Part shown: one piece after another, positions 1-7,660 of the stretch
Position numbering within the stretch: position 1 is the stretch's first letter
How the letters are laid out: each line of letters opens with the position of its first letter
Assembly: GCF_014055025.1 (NCBI RefSeq)
Contig: NZ_CP059571.1
Location: 1,674,001-1,738,000 of the forward strand
Source: Neisseria bacilliformis
Lineage (GTDB): Bacteria > Pseudomonadota > Gammaproteobacteria > Burkholderiales > Neisseriaceae
Direction of reading: 5' to 3'
Length of the DNA: 64,000 nt
The notes under the pieces: generated by a model
Seen by the model: only the letters and a program-made list of their open reading frames with translations
Told to the model about the DNA's origin: nothing
Database searches by the model: none
Position numbers and translations under genes: made by a program

Positions 1-34
1 ACCGGTATTAAAGCCGGTTTGAATGGGACGGTTT

Positions 35-619
35 TCACGGTCGCCGTTCGCCCCCAAGCCGCTGCCGCGTGAATGCCGGTTCGAAGGTGGCCAGTGTTTC
101 GTCCTGCGGCACGGCGGGGATGTCGGGGCGGGTCAGGTATTGGCCGAACAGGCGCAGCCCCATTGGGGCGAGTTCGCGCTGCCACAGGCTTTGTGCGGTA
201 TCGGTGGCGCGGATGTGGCACCAGTCCTGCAGCAGGATGCCGCCGGTGTCGGCGCCGTCGTCCATGCGGTATAGGGTGCCGCCGGTAACGGGCTCGCGCA
301 TATGGACAGCCCAGCGCACGGCGTCGCGGCCGCGATGGCGGGGCAGCAGCGAAGGATGGTAGCCGACGGCGCCGTAGCGCGCCTGATCGCGCAGGCTCTT
401 CGGGATGAAGACGTGGGCGTGGGCGGCAAGGATGACGTCGCATTCGGGTAGGGCCGCGGGCAGCGCGGTTTGCGCCGGTACGCCGTGGGCGGCGGCTGCC
501 TGAAACAGTCTGTCCGCGCTGTTCGGCGCGTAGACAGCGGTGACTTGATGGCCGTCGCGCAGGCATTGCTGCAAAAGCTCGGCGGCCAGCCATTTTTGGC
601 CGATGATGGTTATCCTCAT
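35..619 (-). CDS. Formyltransferase-like protein of the Com-led phage cluster
   Basis: This 194-residue protein begins MRITIIGQKW, a Rossmann start typical of N10-formyltetrahydrofolate-dependent formyltransferases. It carries the core GYHPSLLPRHRGRDAV near residue 90 and a DDGADTGG loop near residue 125. In methionyl-tRNA and glycinamide formyltransferases the catalytic triad is Asn-x-His plus Asp. Here the His and the Asp of DTG are present, but the Asn position reads Gly (GYH). The start is fixed by an ATGA overlap with the upstream ABC-GNAT gene. By position it is the last gene of the phage late region, where Mu has mom. I infer a role in modifying a base or a small-molecule donor; housekeeping tRNA formylation is unlikely in this setting. 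Confidence 0.8.
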   Translation of the reverse strand: MRITIIGQKWLAAELLQQCLRDGHQVTAVYAPNSADRLFQAAAAHGVPAQTALPAALPECDVILAAHAHVFIPKSLRDQARYGAVGYHPSLLPRHRGRDAVRWAVHMREPVTGGTLYRMDDGADTGGILLQDWCHIRATDTAQSLWQRELAPMGLRLFGQYLTRPDIPAVPQDETLATFEPAFTRQRLGGERRP

Positions 620-1743
620 GCGTCCTCCCCCTCTCCCAGATAGCGGAAGCCCTGTACGGCGCGGAAGTGGCCGCCGTAGCCCACAGCGTTGCCGGTTTTC
701 CCGCCGCTCGTGCGCTCCGCCGAGCGGCGTATGCTGGCGGCGGAGCGGGCTTTGTTGCCGCCGTATAAAACCGCCGATACCTGCGTCCACTTTTTGTCGC
801 GGCGCAGAGCGTTGGCCAACGCCGGATGTGAAGTGTGGAACAGCGTGCGCATGGGCTTTCGGTAGCGGTTTTCGCCGCGCAGCCACATCTCGCAGCAGGC
901 ATTGAGAAAGCGCATGCCTACGCCCGCGCCCTGCCACTCAGGCAGCACCACCAAACGGCACGCCCGCGCTTCGACCAAACCGGGGCGGGTACTGAACGCG
1001 ATATGCGCCACAGGCTGGCCGTTGACCAAACCCATGTAGTGGGTAGCGGCAATCATCGGCGGCAGTTTTAAATAATGATGCGGCTCAAACAGGCGCCAGT
1101 CGGCTTGTCGGCAAGGGTATATTTCCAGCTCGAGTTTTGGGCGTTGCCTGACCCACCCCCATTGGAATTGGCCGGTGTCGGTATCCAGCACCCAGTCGGG
1201 CTGCACCCAGTCCAAAATATCGTGGTGGCAGGACAGCAGTACTACCTGCCCCGTCGTACGGCGCCATGCTTTGGCAAACGCGCCCGCGCCGATTTGGGCG
1301 ATTTGGCGGTCGACCACCGAGCTGAACTCGTCCAATGCCGCAAAGGACGGTGCTTCGCACAGCAGTCGTGCCAGATTGGCGCGGAACTGCTCGCCGTTTG
1401 AGAGCACGGCGTACGGGCGCAGCCATGTCGGCACACTGCCCAAACCCACCGAAGCCAGCGCGGCGGTAATGTCGTTAAATGCGCCATCGGGTGCAATCGC
1501 ATCTACAATCGGCACATCCCGCGCCCATTTGGGCGCGTAGATGTGCCCCAGCTTTTTGCCGATGCTGGTTTTACCCGAGCCGGAAGAGCCGACCACCACG
1601 CCGATCTGCCACGGTTGCTCATCCAGCGGCAAATCCGCGCTTAGGTTAAAGTTTGCCCCGGTTTCCACATTAAACAGCGATTTCACAGCGGCGGCGCGGT
1701 AGCTGTCGAAATCCGAACAGCGATGGTTGATTTGGATTTTCAT
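616..1743 (-). CDS. ABC-type ATPase fused to a GNAT acyltransferase
   Basis: This 375-residue protein has two domains. The first is a soluble ABC ATPase: Walker A GSSGSGKTS at 52-60, signature LSNGEQ at 114-119, Walker B FAALDEF at 135-141 and a switch His at 173-174. No membrane segment is visible, so it is not a transporter. The second, from about residue 225, is a GNAT domain with acyl-CoA loop QGAGVG at 271-276. The start is set by an ATGA overlap with the 63-aa gene upstream, and its own end overlaps the formyltransferase start. Mom of phage Mu also has a GNAT-like fold, and this gene holds the matching place behind com. A role in DNA modification is an inference from that context. Confidence 0.8.
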   Translation of the reverse strand: MKIQINHRCSDFDSYRAAAVKSLFNVETGANFNLSADLPLDEQPWQIGVVVGSSGSGKTSIGKKLGHIYAPKWARDVPIVDAIAPDGAFNDITAALASVGLGSVPTWLRPYAVLSNGEQFRANLARLLCEAPSFAALDEFSSVVDRQIAQIGAGAFAKAWRRTTGQVVLLSCHHDILDWVQPDWVLDTDTGQFQWGWVRQRPKLELEIYPCRQADWRLFEPHHYLKLPPMIAATHYMGLVNGQPVAHIAFSTRPGLVEARACRLVVLPEWQGAGVGMRFLNACCEMWLRGENRYRKPMRTLFHTSHPALANALRRDKKWTQVSAVLYGGNKARSAASIRRSAERTSGGKTGNAVGYGGHFRAVQGFRYLGEGEDA

Positions 1744-1931
1744 ACGGTTACCACCTTTAATTTCAAACCTTGCGCTTTCAGCGCGGCGTACACCTGCTGC
1801 TGGTGCGGCTCGCTTTCGCACAGCACGACCACGCCGTACTGCTGTTTGTATTGGAAGCCGTTACGGCCGTAGTGTTTGGCCGCTTTTTGTTGCGGCGGCG
1901 GGTTTAGCGGGATGGCGTTGTTTTCGGGCAT
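1740..1931 (-). CDS. Small phage protein between Com and the ABC-GNAT gene
   Basis: The product has 63 residues, starting MPENNAIPLNPP and ending in a block of the form VVVLCESEPHQQQVYAAL plus a basic tail. I do not recognise the family by name. The C-terminal half looks like a small alpha/beta fold in which a strand is followed by a helix. The gene begins 28 nt inside the end of com and its stop overlaps the next start as ATGA. Its translation is therefore likely to depend on that of com, much as mom depends on com in Mu. It could be an accessory subunit of the proposed modification enzyme. Confidence 0.72.
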   Translation of the reverse strand: MPENNAIPLNPPPQQKAAKHYGRNGFQYKQQYGVVVLCESEPHQQQVYAALKAQGLKLKVVTV

Positions 1932-2086
1932 CCGTTTTTTCCTTTCTGAGGATTCGGATGCTCGGCGGCATTCTGGGTTGTTAAAGAACTGAATCGGTTC
2001 ACGGCCTTGCAGCGCGGGCATTTGATTTCAAAATTTCCCGTGCCGACGGCCAAGAGCTTATTGCAATGTGTGCAACGGTGTTTCAT
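1904..2086 (-). CDS. com: Com-like zinc-finger translational activator
   Basis: The 60-residue protein starts MKHRCTHCNKLL and carries two Cys pairs, CTHC at 5-8 and CPRC near 24-27, forming a zinc ribbon. This matches the Com family of Mu-like phages. Mu Com binds the mom mRNA and opens a hairpin that hides the mom ribosome site. Here the next gene is a 63-aa reading frame that begins 28 nt before the com stop, and no Mom protein is encoded nearby. Com is thus kept while the gene it controls has apparently been replaced. The start has a purine-rich stretch AGGAAACC some 10 nt upstream. Confidence 0.85.
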   Translation of the reverse strand: MKHRCTHCNKLLAVGTGNFEIKCPRCKAVNRFSSLTTQNAAEHPNPQKGKNGCPKTTPSR

Positions 2087-2262
2087 TTTTTGCGGTTTCC
2101 TACATCGTTAGTGATACAATCCGCCCGCCCTCGAGGGTGGCGGCTTTGGCTGATGCAGGCTGTTTCTGCTCGGCCGGCGCGGCAGGTGTCCTAACCGCCT
2201 GCCGCGTCGCCGTCTTTGTTTCCTATGCCCCGTCCGTTGCGGACGGGGTTTTGTTTTGCGCT
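2087..2262. promoter_or_regulatory. Com leader region with three GC-rich hairpins
   Basis: No gene is visible in these 176 bases. Three inverted repeats are present: CCGCC/GGCGG arms around CCTCGAGG at about 2121-2144, GCGGCAGG/CCTGCCGC at about 2177-2204, and CCCCGTCCG at 2228-2236 with CGGACGGGG at 2240-2248. The last is followed on the plus strand by TTTTGTTTT and looks like a terminator in that direction. On the minus strand it lies upstream of com and could end tail-operon transcripts only weakly. The late-promoter dyad found elsewhere in the prophage is absent here. Confidence 0.5.
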
Positions 2263-2562
2263 TTACCTTTTTGTTCCGCTCTCCTTTTTCAGACGGCCTT
2301 CACGCATTTCGGGCGGGAGGTGGCTGCGGGTGCGTTCCCGCTCGTACGCGCTTTGGCAGTGGTCGCGCTGGGTGAAGAACAGGGCGTTGGCGAGGGCGCG
2401 GGCGATTTTCCAGCGGCGGCGGGGCGACGCGGCCAGTACGGCGCGGCGGTGGATGCGGCTGGACAGGGTTTCGTCCGGCCAGCCGCCCGCGAGGGTGTTG
2501 AGCAGCTGGTCGGCGGCGATCAGGATGAGGCGCAGGCGTTCGCGCCCGTTGCTTGGTTTCAT
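2263..2562 (-). CDS. Small conserved phage protein, function unknown
   Basis: The product has 99 residues, starting MKPSNGRERLRLILIAADQL. It is Arg- and Trp-containing and mostly helical. I recall similar short proteins beside tail-fibre genes of Mu-like phages, but no function is known to me. A good ribosome site AAGGAAA precedes the ATG. It is the last gene of the leftward tail-fibre run before the Com leader, and an uptake-sequence core is embedded near its 3' end. Confidence 0.62.
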   Translation of the reverse strand: MKPSNGRERLRLILIAADQLLNTLAGGWPDETLSSRIHRRAVLAASPRRRWKIARALANALFFTQRDHCQSAYERERTRSHLPPEMREGRLKKESGTKR

Positions 2563-2577
2563 GTGTTTTTCCTTTTT

Positions 2578-3306
2578 TCAGACGGCCTCGGGCAGGGTGT
2601 AGCGGATTTCCACGGCGGCGAGTGCCGCCATATCTTCGGCGGCGCGGATTTGGGCTTCGATGCGCTGGCGTTCGCCGGCGGTGCGGGCGGTGAGCAGGGT
2701 ATAGGCTTTGGCTTTTTTGGCGGCCTTTTTGATCAGGGCTTCGCGGCCGATGCCGCGCGCGGCGGCGATGGTGTCGAGGACGGGGGTGGCGGCGGTGCGG
2801 TCAGCTTCCCAGGCGGCGGCTTCGGCGGCCTGTATGCTCCATGTTTGGATTTCAAATTCGGGCACTTCGGCCAGACCGGCGGCGGTGTCGATAAAGGCTT
2901 GGGCGGCGCGGGCGGCTTGGGTGAGGCGTTCGGCGCGGGCTTCTTCGAGGATTTCGGCCTGCGCTTCGGGGGTGAGTGTCCACGCGCCGTGTTGCCATGT
3001 GTGGCGGGCAGTGGGCGGGGGGATAAGGGTGAGGCCGTCTGAAAGTGCGCCCGCTGCGGTGACGGTTTCAAGCTGCCCCGTATCGGTGCGGTAGGCGGTT
3101 TGGCCGCGATGGTCGGGCAGGATGTCCCAGCCTGTGCCGTTCCAGCGAGCGCATTGGCCGTCTGAAAGCTCGGGCGGGTCGGTATCGATGCAGCGGGCGG
3201 GGAGCAGCCAGCCTTCGCCCAGGAGGTCGGGGTCGGCCTGGGTTTGGCCGAAGTAGAGGCCGTTTTCGTCGAGCTGGCAGACGGGTTTGGGGTGGTATTG
3301 GGGCAT
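2578..3306 (-). CDS. Tail fibre assembly protein
   Basis: This 242-residue protein directly follows the tail-fibre gene, the usual place for the fibre chaperone. The N-terminal half is rich in Trp, Asp and short turns (LDENGLYFGQTQADPDLLGEGW). The C-terminal half, from about residue 115, is a long Ala/Glu-rich helical region typical of assembly chaperones. The start is supported by AAGGAAAC about 6 nt upstream. The protein should assist folding or trimerisation of the collar-domain fibre and is unlikely to stay in the virion. Confidence 0.72.
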   Translation of the reverse strand: MPQYHPKPVCQLDENGLYFGQTQADPDLLGEGWLLPARCIDTDPPELSDGQCARWNGTGWDILPDHRGQTAYRTDTGQLETVTAAGALSDGLTLIPPPTARHTWQHGAWTLTPEAQAEILEEARAERLTQAARAAQAFIDTAAGLAEVPEFEIQTWSIQAAEAAAWEADRTAATPVLDTIAAARGIGREALIKKAAKKAKAYTLLTARTAGERQRIEAQIRAAEDMAALAAVEIRYTLPEAV

Positions 3307-3327
3307 TTTGTTTCCTTTCGGGGTTGG

Positions 3328-3357
3328 AGGCCGTCTGAAAGTTTTTCAGACGGCCTT
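3328..3357. terminator. Inverted AG-DUS pair
   Basis: AGGCCGTCTGAAA and its reverse complement face each other across four bases between the fibre and fibre-assembly genes. The pair forms a stable stem and can act as an intrinsic terminator as well as an uptake signal. A further single uptake sequence lies at about 3418-3429, next to the fibre stop codon. Confidence 0.75.
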
Positions 3358-3430
3358 TGGTTTGCGGGCAGAGACCGCGTGCGTGGCTTGCGCAACACAC
3401 CCTGCCTAAACGGCGGAGGCCGTCTGAAAA

Positions 3431-4831
3431 TCAAATTTTGATGCAGGCCAAGAGGGCGATGTTGCGCGGGCGGGTTTCGGCGCCGCCGCGCATGCCGGTG
3501 GTGGCGCGGACGGGGCGGTCGTCGGCGCGGGAAACGTCTTCCGTTCCGACGCTGTCGCCGGTCTCGCTGCCGTAGGTCGGGATGTCGGCGTTGATGTTGG
3601 TGACGTGGTTGTGGGCGCGGAATTCGTCGGCCTGCGCCGAACCTAAGGCGCGGTTGGCGTCGATGCCGCGCCCGTCGTCCCAGCCGCGCACAAATTCGCC
3701 GCGCAGGTCGGGCAGGTTGAAGGTGGTTTTGCCGTCGCCCGCGCCGTAGCTTGTGCCGACGGCGGCAAAAAGGGCGGCGTAGGCGGTGCGGGAGACGGCC
3801 GCGCCGTTGGCTTTGAGCCAGCCGGCGGGGGCGGTTTGGCCGGCGAAGTAGGCAATCATGCCGGAGGGGGCGGCTTCGGCCAGCTTGCCTGCGGTGGTGG
3901 CGGCGAAGTTGGCGTCGTCGCCCAAGGCCGTCTGAAATTCTTTGAGGGTGTCGAAGGCCGCGCCCGCGCCGCCGAGGATTTCGTTTTTCAGGGCGGTGCG
4001 CACGGCCTGCGCCTGCTGGCTTACCCAGCTTTTGTCGGCTTTTTCGTCGGCCAGTTTTTTGCCCATGGCGGCGGAGAGGGGGACGGCGGCGGCGTTGGAT
4101 GTCAGGCTGTTTTCCACGCTGCCGGTAACCAGTAGGGTGCCGGAGGCTTTGGGGAAGAAGTAGGTGTAGTTGCCCGCGACGCTGCCGTCGTTGCCGCTGC
4201 CCCATTTTTTGTCGATGTTGGCCGCGTCGGTTACGAGGCCGATGTAGGGGTCGTTGCCGCGTATGAGGTGGACGGCGTAGGGGCGCGGCGAGGATGCGTT
4301 GCGCCACGAGAGGGCGTTGTAGCCTTTGAGTTCGAGGGTTTCGGACAGGGCACCGCCGGTGAGCGGCAGGCAGGCGGCGGCGGCTTCGTCTATGGCTTTT
4401 TTCAGCTCTTTGCCCTGCTCGGCCGACAGGGCGGCGTCGCGCCCGCCCGCCGTGAGGTTGTCGATGAGTCTGACCACACCGGCGAGGGTGGCGGTGGCTT
4501 TGGCCAGCTCGTGGGTGTGGCCGGTGCCGCCGCTGCCCGCCCAGTTGGCGGTGCTGCCGGAGAGGGTGGACGGGGTGGCGAGGGTGAGGCTGCGGTTGGC
4601 GGCGAGGCTGCCGCCGCCGGTCAGCCCCGCGCCTGCGCCGATGGTAACGGCTTGCAGGCCGCCGATGCCCTGCACGGCTTTGGCCAGTTCGGTTTTGAGG
4701 TAGAGGGTGCGGTTGGCCAGCTGGCGGGTGGGGCGGTTGTCGATGCCGTTTGGGCCGCCCATTACCGGGTCGGATGTCTCAAACTGGTAGATGCCTTCTT
4801 CCCAGGCAGGGGTTTCGGTCAGATTTGCCAT
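3431..4831 (-). CDS. Tail fibre protein with tail-collar domain
   Basis: The 466-residue protein starts MANLTETPAWEEGIYQFETSD, a common N-terminus for Mu- and P2-type fibres that bind the baseplate. Gly/Ala/Ser-rich shaft segments fill the middle. A tail-collar domain begins near residue 330 with GMIAYFAGQTAPAGWL and continues through FNLPDLRGEFVRGWDDGRG. The protein should form the receptor-binding fibre. The ATG overlaps the stop of the tail protein I gene by one base. The C-terminal region is the likely host-range determinant. Confidence 0.9.
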   Translation of the reverse strand: MANLTETPAWEEGIYQFETSDPVMGGPNGIDNRPTRQLANRTLYLKTELAKAVQGIGGLQAVTIGAGAGLTGGGSLAANRSLTLATPSTLSGSTANWAGSGGTGHTHELAKATATLAGVVRLIDNLTAGGRDAALSAEQGKELKKAIDEAAAACLPLTGGALSETLELKGYNALSWRNASSPRPYAVHLIRGNDPYIGLVTDAANIDKKWGSGNDGSVAGNYTYFFPKASGTLLVTGSVENSLTSNAAAVPLSAAMGKKLADEKADKSWVSQQAQAVRTALKNEILGGAGAAFDTLKEFQTALGDDANFAATTAGKLAEAAPSGMIAYFAGQTAPAGWLKANGAAVSRTAYAALFAAVGTSYGAGDGKTTFNLPDLRGEFVRGWDDGRGIDANRALGSAQADEFRAHNHVTNINADIPTYGSETGDSVGTEDVSRADDRPVRATTGMRGGAETRPRNIALLACIKI

Positions 4832-5409
4832 TAAGCGGTTCCTCGGTTGAATTGGCCGTCGCGCAGGGCGCGACCGTTGTGCCGCAGCGCGGCCTGTTGG
4901 TAATCCAGCGACGCCAAAACGCAGCGGGCGGGGGCAAACGCAGCCAGCGTTTTACGCAGCATGGCGGCCTGGTCGTTGGTAATCGGCGCCGACATCAGAA
5001 TGCGGTAGTACGCCCAGCGGTCGGCGTGGCCGTGGGTATAGCGGCCGTCGCGGCGGATTTCGCCGTTGTGTTTTTTGTTGGACAGCCCTTCGATAATTTC
5101 CACTTCACCAAAACCCAGCCGCCGCACGATTTCGCGGATGGCCCACGGCGTGCCTTTTTTGCGGTGCAGCTCGTACGCGCCTTTAATCAGGCGGCGGCGG
5201 GCGTCGTCGCTTTCGGCCAGCCAGTAGCCGTCCACGCCCAAGATGCTGCGGCTTTCGGCCAAGAGTTCCAGATGCGCGGGCGCGACCAAATCGACCAGGC
5301 GCGGCATCAGGCGCGGCAGCTCGGCCAAATCCAGCCGCAGGCCGAGTTCGGCCAGCGCGCGGGCGCGTTGGTCGCGTTCGATAATCGCGGCGTAGGAGAG
5401 TTTGGCCAT
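4831..5409 (-). CDS. Phage tail protein I (baseplate)
   Basis: The 192-residue product matches the P2 gpI family: a helical N-terminus, then ILGVDGYWLAESDDARRRLIKG and HRKKGTPWAIREIVRRLGFG near residues 55-105. It sits between baseplate J and the fibre, which is the canonical J-I-H order. It should link the baseplate wedge to the fibre. The gap to J is only 3 nt, so the two are almost certainly cotranslated. Confidence 0.9.
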   Translation of the reverse strand: MAKLSYAAIIERDQRARALAELGLRLDLAELPRLMPRLVDLVAPAHLELLAESRSILGVDGYWLAESDDARRRLIKGAYELHRKKGTPWAIREIVRRLGFGEVEIIEGLSNKKHNGEIRRDGRYTHGHADRWAYYRILMSAPITNDQAAMLRKTLAAFAPARCVLASLDYQQAALRHNGRALRDGQFNRGTA

Positions 5410-5412
5410 TGC

Positions 5413-6546
5413 CTAGCCCTCTGCTGTATGCGCGGCGGCGCGGATATCGGCCGATATGCAGCGCGCCCATTGGTCGGGCTTAACTTCGGTCAGCGGCAGG
5501 CCGTGCAGCACTACGTTGTAAACGCCCGCCACTTTCAAGGCCGTCTGAAAAACGAGCGGCACGATGTCCAGCCCCAGCTTGGCGCGGCGGCGGCTTTCGT
5601 AGTCCGCCCAGGCGGCGCGGGCGGCGGCCAGCACTTCGGCGGCGTTGGCGCCGGTAAACAGGGTCAGCTCGGCATCCAGGCGGTAATCCACCGGCTGCGG
5701 CGCGGCCACGGATACGGTGTCGCACAGCGGCCGGCGGTCTTCGGCCGATAAGGCAGCCTGAACCTTGGCCAAGAGTTCGGCGGACGGCAGGCCGTCTTTG
5801 GCCAGCACGGTTACGGCGACGCGCCCGCCTATCGGGTTGCCCGCGCCGTCAAGCGCGTTGGCGACGTGGACGTCGGCCACGGCGGCGCTGGCCTGCCGCG
5901 CCCAATACTGGTAGGCGCCGACGGGGCCCGCGACGCTGAAACTCTCGAAAGCCAGCAGGATGCGTTCGCGGTAGGCTGCGTCGTCCTCCGCTTCCGCGCC
6001 GCCCGCCGATGCGGTGGTGTTGGCGGCGGCCACATCGATGGTCGGGTGCAGCCGCTCGGCCGGGGTGTTGATTTGCCCTGCCGACCAGCCGTTGCCGGAC
6101 AAGCCGGTTTGGGTGCACTCGGCGGCCAGTTCGACGGCGGGGCTTTGCGCGGTCAGCATGCCCGCTGCGGTGGTGGCAAACGACACCTGTCCGGCTGCAA
6201 CCAGCGTGCCTTTGGGCACGGGTATCTGTTGGCCGTCGATAAGCTGCGCGCTAAAACGCAGGGTGGTGAGCGCGCTTTGGGCACTTAGCCGGGGCGTGCC
6301 GACGTCGTCGCCGCACAAATCCAGCATCAGGCCGGTGGCAAAGCGCGGATGCTGCTGGCGGTAGGCTTCGTTGACCTGCGCCCTTAACAGCGTTTCGCGG
6401 TAGGCAAAGGTGTTGATGATGAGTCGCTCGATATGGGCGGGCTGCAACACCTTGCCCGCGCGGCGCTCGTAGTCGGCCACGGTCTCGGCCAGTACGGCGG
6501 CCAGATCGTCTTCGACGATTTTGATGTCGTTTTGGTTCCAATCCAT
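5413..6546 (-). CDS. Baseplate assembly protein J
   Basis: This 377-residue protein belongs to the baseplate J/gp47 family of contractile tails. It begins with a helical region (LAAVLAETVADYERRAGKVL) and carries the typical GGAEAEDDAAYRERILLAF segment near residue 190. The family builds the wedge of the baseplate. The gene follows W and precedes I, in P2/Mu order. An uptake-sequence core is embedded in the coding region near 5541. Confidence 0.92.
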   Translation of the reverse strand: MDWNQNDIKIVEDDLAAVLAETVADYERRAGKVLQPAHIERLIINTFAYRETLLRAQVNEAYRQQHPRFATGLMLDLCGDDVGTPRLSAQSALTTLRFSAQLIDGQQIPVPKGTLVAAGQVSFATTAAGMLTAQSPAVELAAECTQTGLSGNGWSAGQINTPAERLHPTIDVAAANTTASAGGAEAEDDAAYRERILLAFESFSVAGPVGAYQYWARQASAAVADVHVANALDGAGNPIGGRVAVTVLAKDGLPSAELLAKVQAALSAEDRRPLCDTVSVAAPQPVDYRLDAELTLFTGANAAEVLAAARAAWADYESRRRAKLGLDIVPLVFQTALKVAGVYNVVLHGLPLTEVKPDQWARCISADIRAAAHTAEG

Positions 6547-6586
6547 TTTTCAGGCTGCTTTTCAGTTTCGGCTTTCAGACGGCCTT

Positions 6587-6946
6587 TCAGGCTGCCTTAA
6601 ACTGCGTGCGGTAGATTTCGCCGACGGCATCGTCGGCCACCCGCCAGTGCAGGCTCACATACAGATGCGGCGCGGTGCCTTCGAAGGTGATGCCTTCGAG
6701 CTTCGCCCGCTTCTCCCAAGTTTGCACCGCCAGCGTGATTTCGCGCACGAAGTTGGGCACCAGCTCGTCTTCGGGCGCGTCGGTGTAGTCGTGGTGGCCG
6801 CTGCCGAAGGTCGGACGGCACACGTCTTCGCCCTTGCGGGTGGCCAGGATGTTGAGCAGGCACTGCTCGATGTCGGCGGCGTCTTCGACGGTGTCTTTCA
6901 GGCTGCCTGCGGGGGCGATCTGCCAGTGGCGGGAGCGGGGGTTCAC
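6587..6946 (-). CDS. Baseplate protein W (gp25-like)
   Basis: The 119-residue protein is a short gp25/GPW family member with the conserved DTVEDAADIEQCLLNILATRKGEDV and RPTFGSG motifs. This fold resembles lysozyme but acts structurally in the baseplate wedge. The start is GTG, with AAGGAACC just upstream. A minireading frame ATG-CCC-GCA-GAT-TAA lies between the upstream hairpin and this GTG. The stop is followed by mixed uptake sequences of two dialects at 6545-6600. Confidence 0.9.
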   Translation of the reverse strand: MNPRSRHWQIAPAGSLKDTVEDAADIEQCLLNILATRKGEDVCRPTFGSGHHDYTDAPEDELVPNFVREITLAVQTWEKRAKLEGITFEGTAPHLYVSLHWRVADDAVGEIYRTQFKAA

Positions 6947-6973
6947 GGGGGTTCCTTAATCTGCGGGCATAAC

Positions 6974-7031
6974 AAAGCCCTGCGCGTATGGTAGGCGCAG
7001 GGCTTTGAAACGGCTTTTAAAGGGGTTTAAA
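6974..7031 (-). promoter_or_regulatory. Late-promoter dyad and hairpin before gene W
   Basis: On the minus strand the 18-mer TTTAAACCCCTTTAAAAG lies at 7014-7031. It is followed by a hairpin with arms AAAGCCCTGCGC and GCGCAGGGCTTT (about 6974-7006) and then GTTATG. The dyad matches the elements before the protease, endolysin and chaperone genes. I infer a Mor-type activator site plus a structured 5' leader, so gene W may head a separate late transcript. The hairpin could equally end transcripts coming from gene V. Confidence 0.55.
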
Positions 7032-7036
7032 AATGG

Positions 7037-7660
7037 TTACAGCTGCGGCGTGCCGGTTTGGCCGCCGGAATCGCCGGGGTGGGTGTGGTTTGAGACAAAC
7101 TCTTGGAGACTGACGCCGTTGAGCAGGATGTCGCCCTGCACCTCGGCCGTGCCGCTGATGCTGGCCGCTACGCCGGCGCCGGCATTGCTCGCGCTCATGC
7201 CCGCGCTGTAGGTCAGATGGCCGAGAATGGCGGTGTCGCCGGTGATTTCGGTGTTCGGGGTTTGGATTTTGACCTGTTTGGCGGCCTTAACCAGTACATC
7301 GCCGGGCGTGTCGACCATTACTTGCCCGTTGCTGCGGTCGTGGCGGATGACCGTGCCGTTGGCAAACTTTTTGCACCAGATATTGCGGTCGGATTCGGAC
7401 GCGCGGTCGGCATCGTTGTAGATTACACCCAAACACACGCCGCCTTCGCCGCGCGCATCCAACAGGCACACGGCCAGCTCGCCCGCATCGGGCAGCGCGT
7501 AAAAGCGGTTGCCGCCCGCGCCCAAGGTCAGCACCGGCAGCCAGTCGGTTTCCATGTCTTCCAGCGCGGGCAGTTTCACGCGCACGGCGTGGCGCGTATC
7601 GTCCACCGCCGATACCGTACCGAATTGGAGCGTCGCGCCGAAATCATAGTCCTGCTGCAT
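7037..7660 (-). CDS. Baseplate assembly protein V (spike)
   Basis: The 207-residue protein begins MQQDYDFGATLQFGTVSAVD, an OB-fold start of the gpV/gp45 spike family. The C-terminal part, from about 130, is a beta-helix region ending in SNHTHPGDSGGQTG, the usual HxH metal-site tip. It should form the membrane-piercing central spike. I chose the ATG at 7660, which overlaps the end of gene D by 17 nt, because the longer reading frame adds only basic uptake-sequence-derived residues. Confidence 0.9.
   Translation of the reverse strand: MQQDYDFGATLQFGTVSAVDDTRHAVRVKLPALEDMETDWLPVLTLGAGGNRFYALPDAGELAVCLLDARGEGGVCLGVIYNDADRASESDRNIWCKKFANGTVIRHDRSNGQVMVDTPGDVLVKAAKQVKIQTPNTEITGDTAILGHLTYSAGMSASNAGAGVAASISGTAEVQGDILLNGVSLQEFVSNHTHPGDSGGQTGTPQL

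Noticed and set aside
1-34. TG step at 20-21 as possible left prophage end
   Set aside because: It would leave only 14 bases before the last gene, and the sequence does not match the motif series at the right end. The end is more likely outside the window.
2068-3042. 324-codon plus-strand frame across the Com leader and fibre-assembly gene
   Set aside because: It consists of antisense and hairpin DNA with Gly/Phe-rich composition. The minus-strand genes explain the region.
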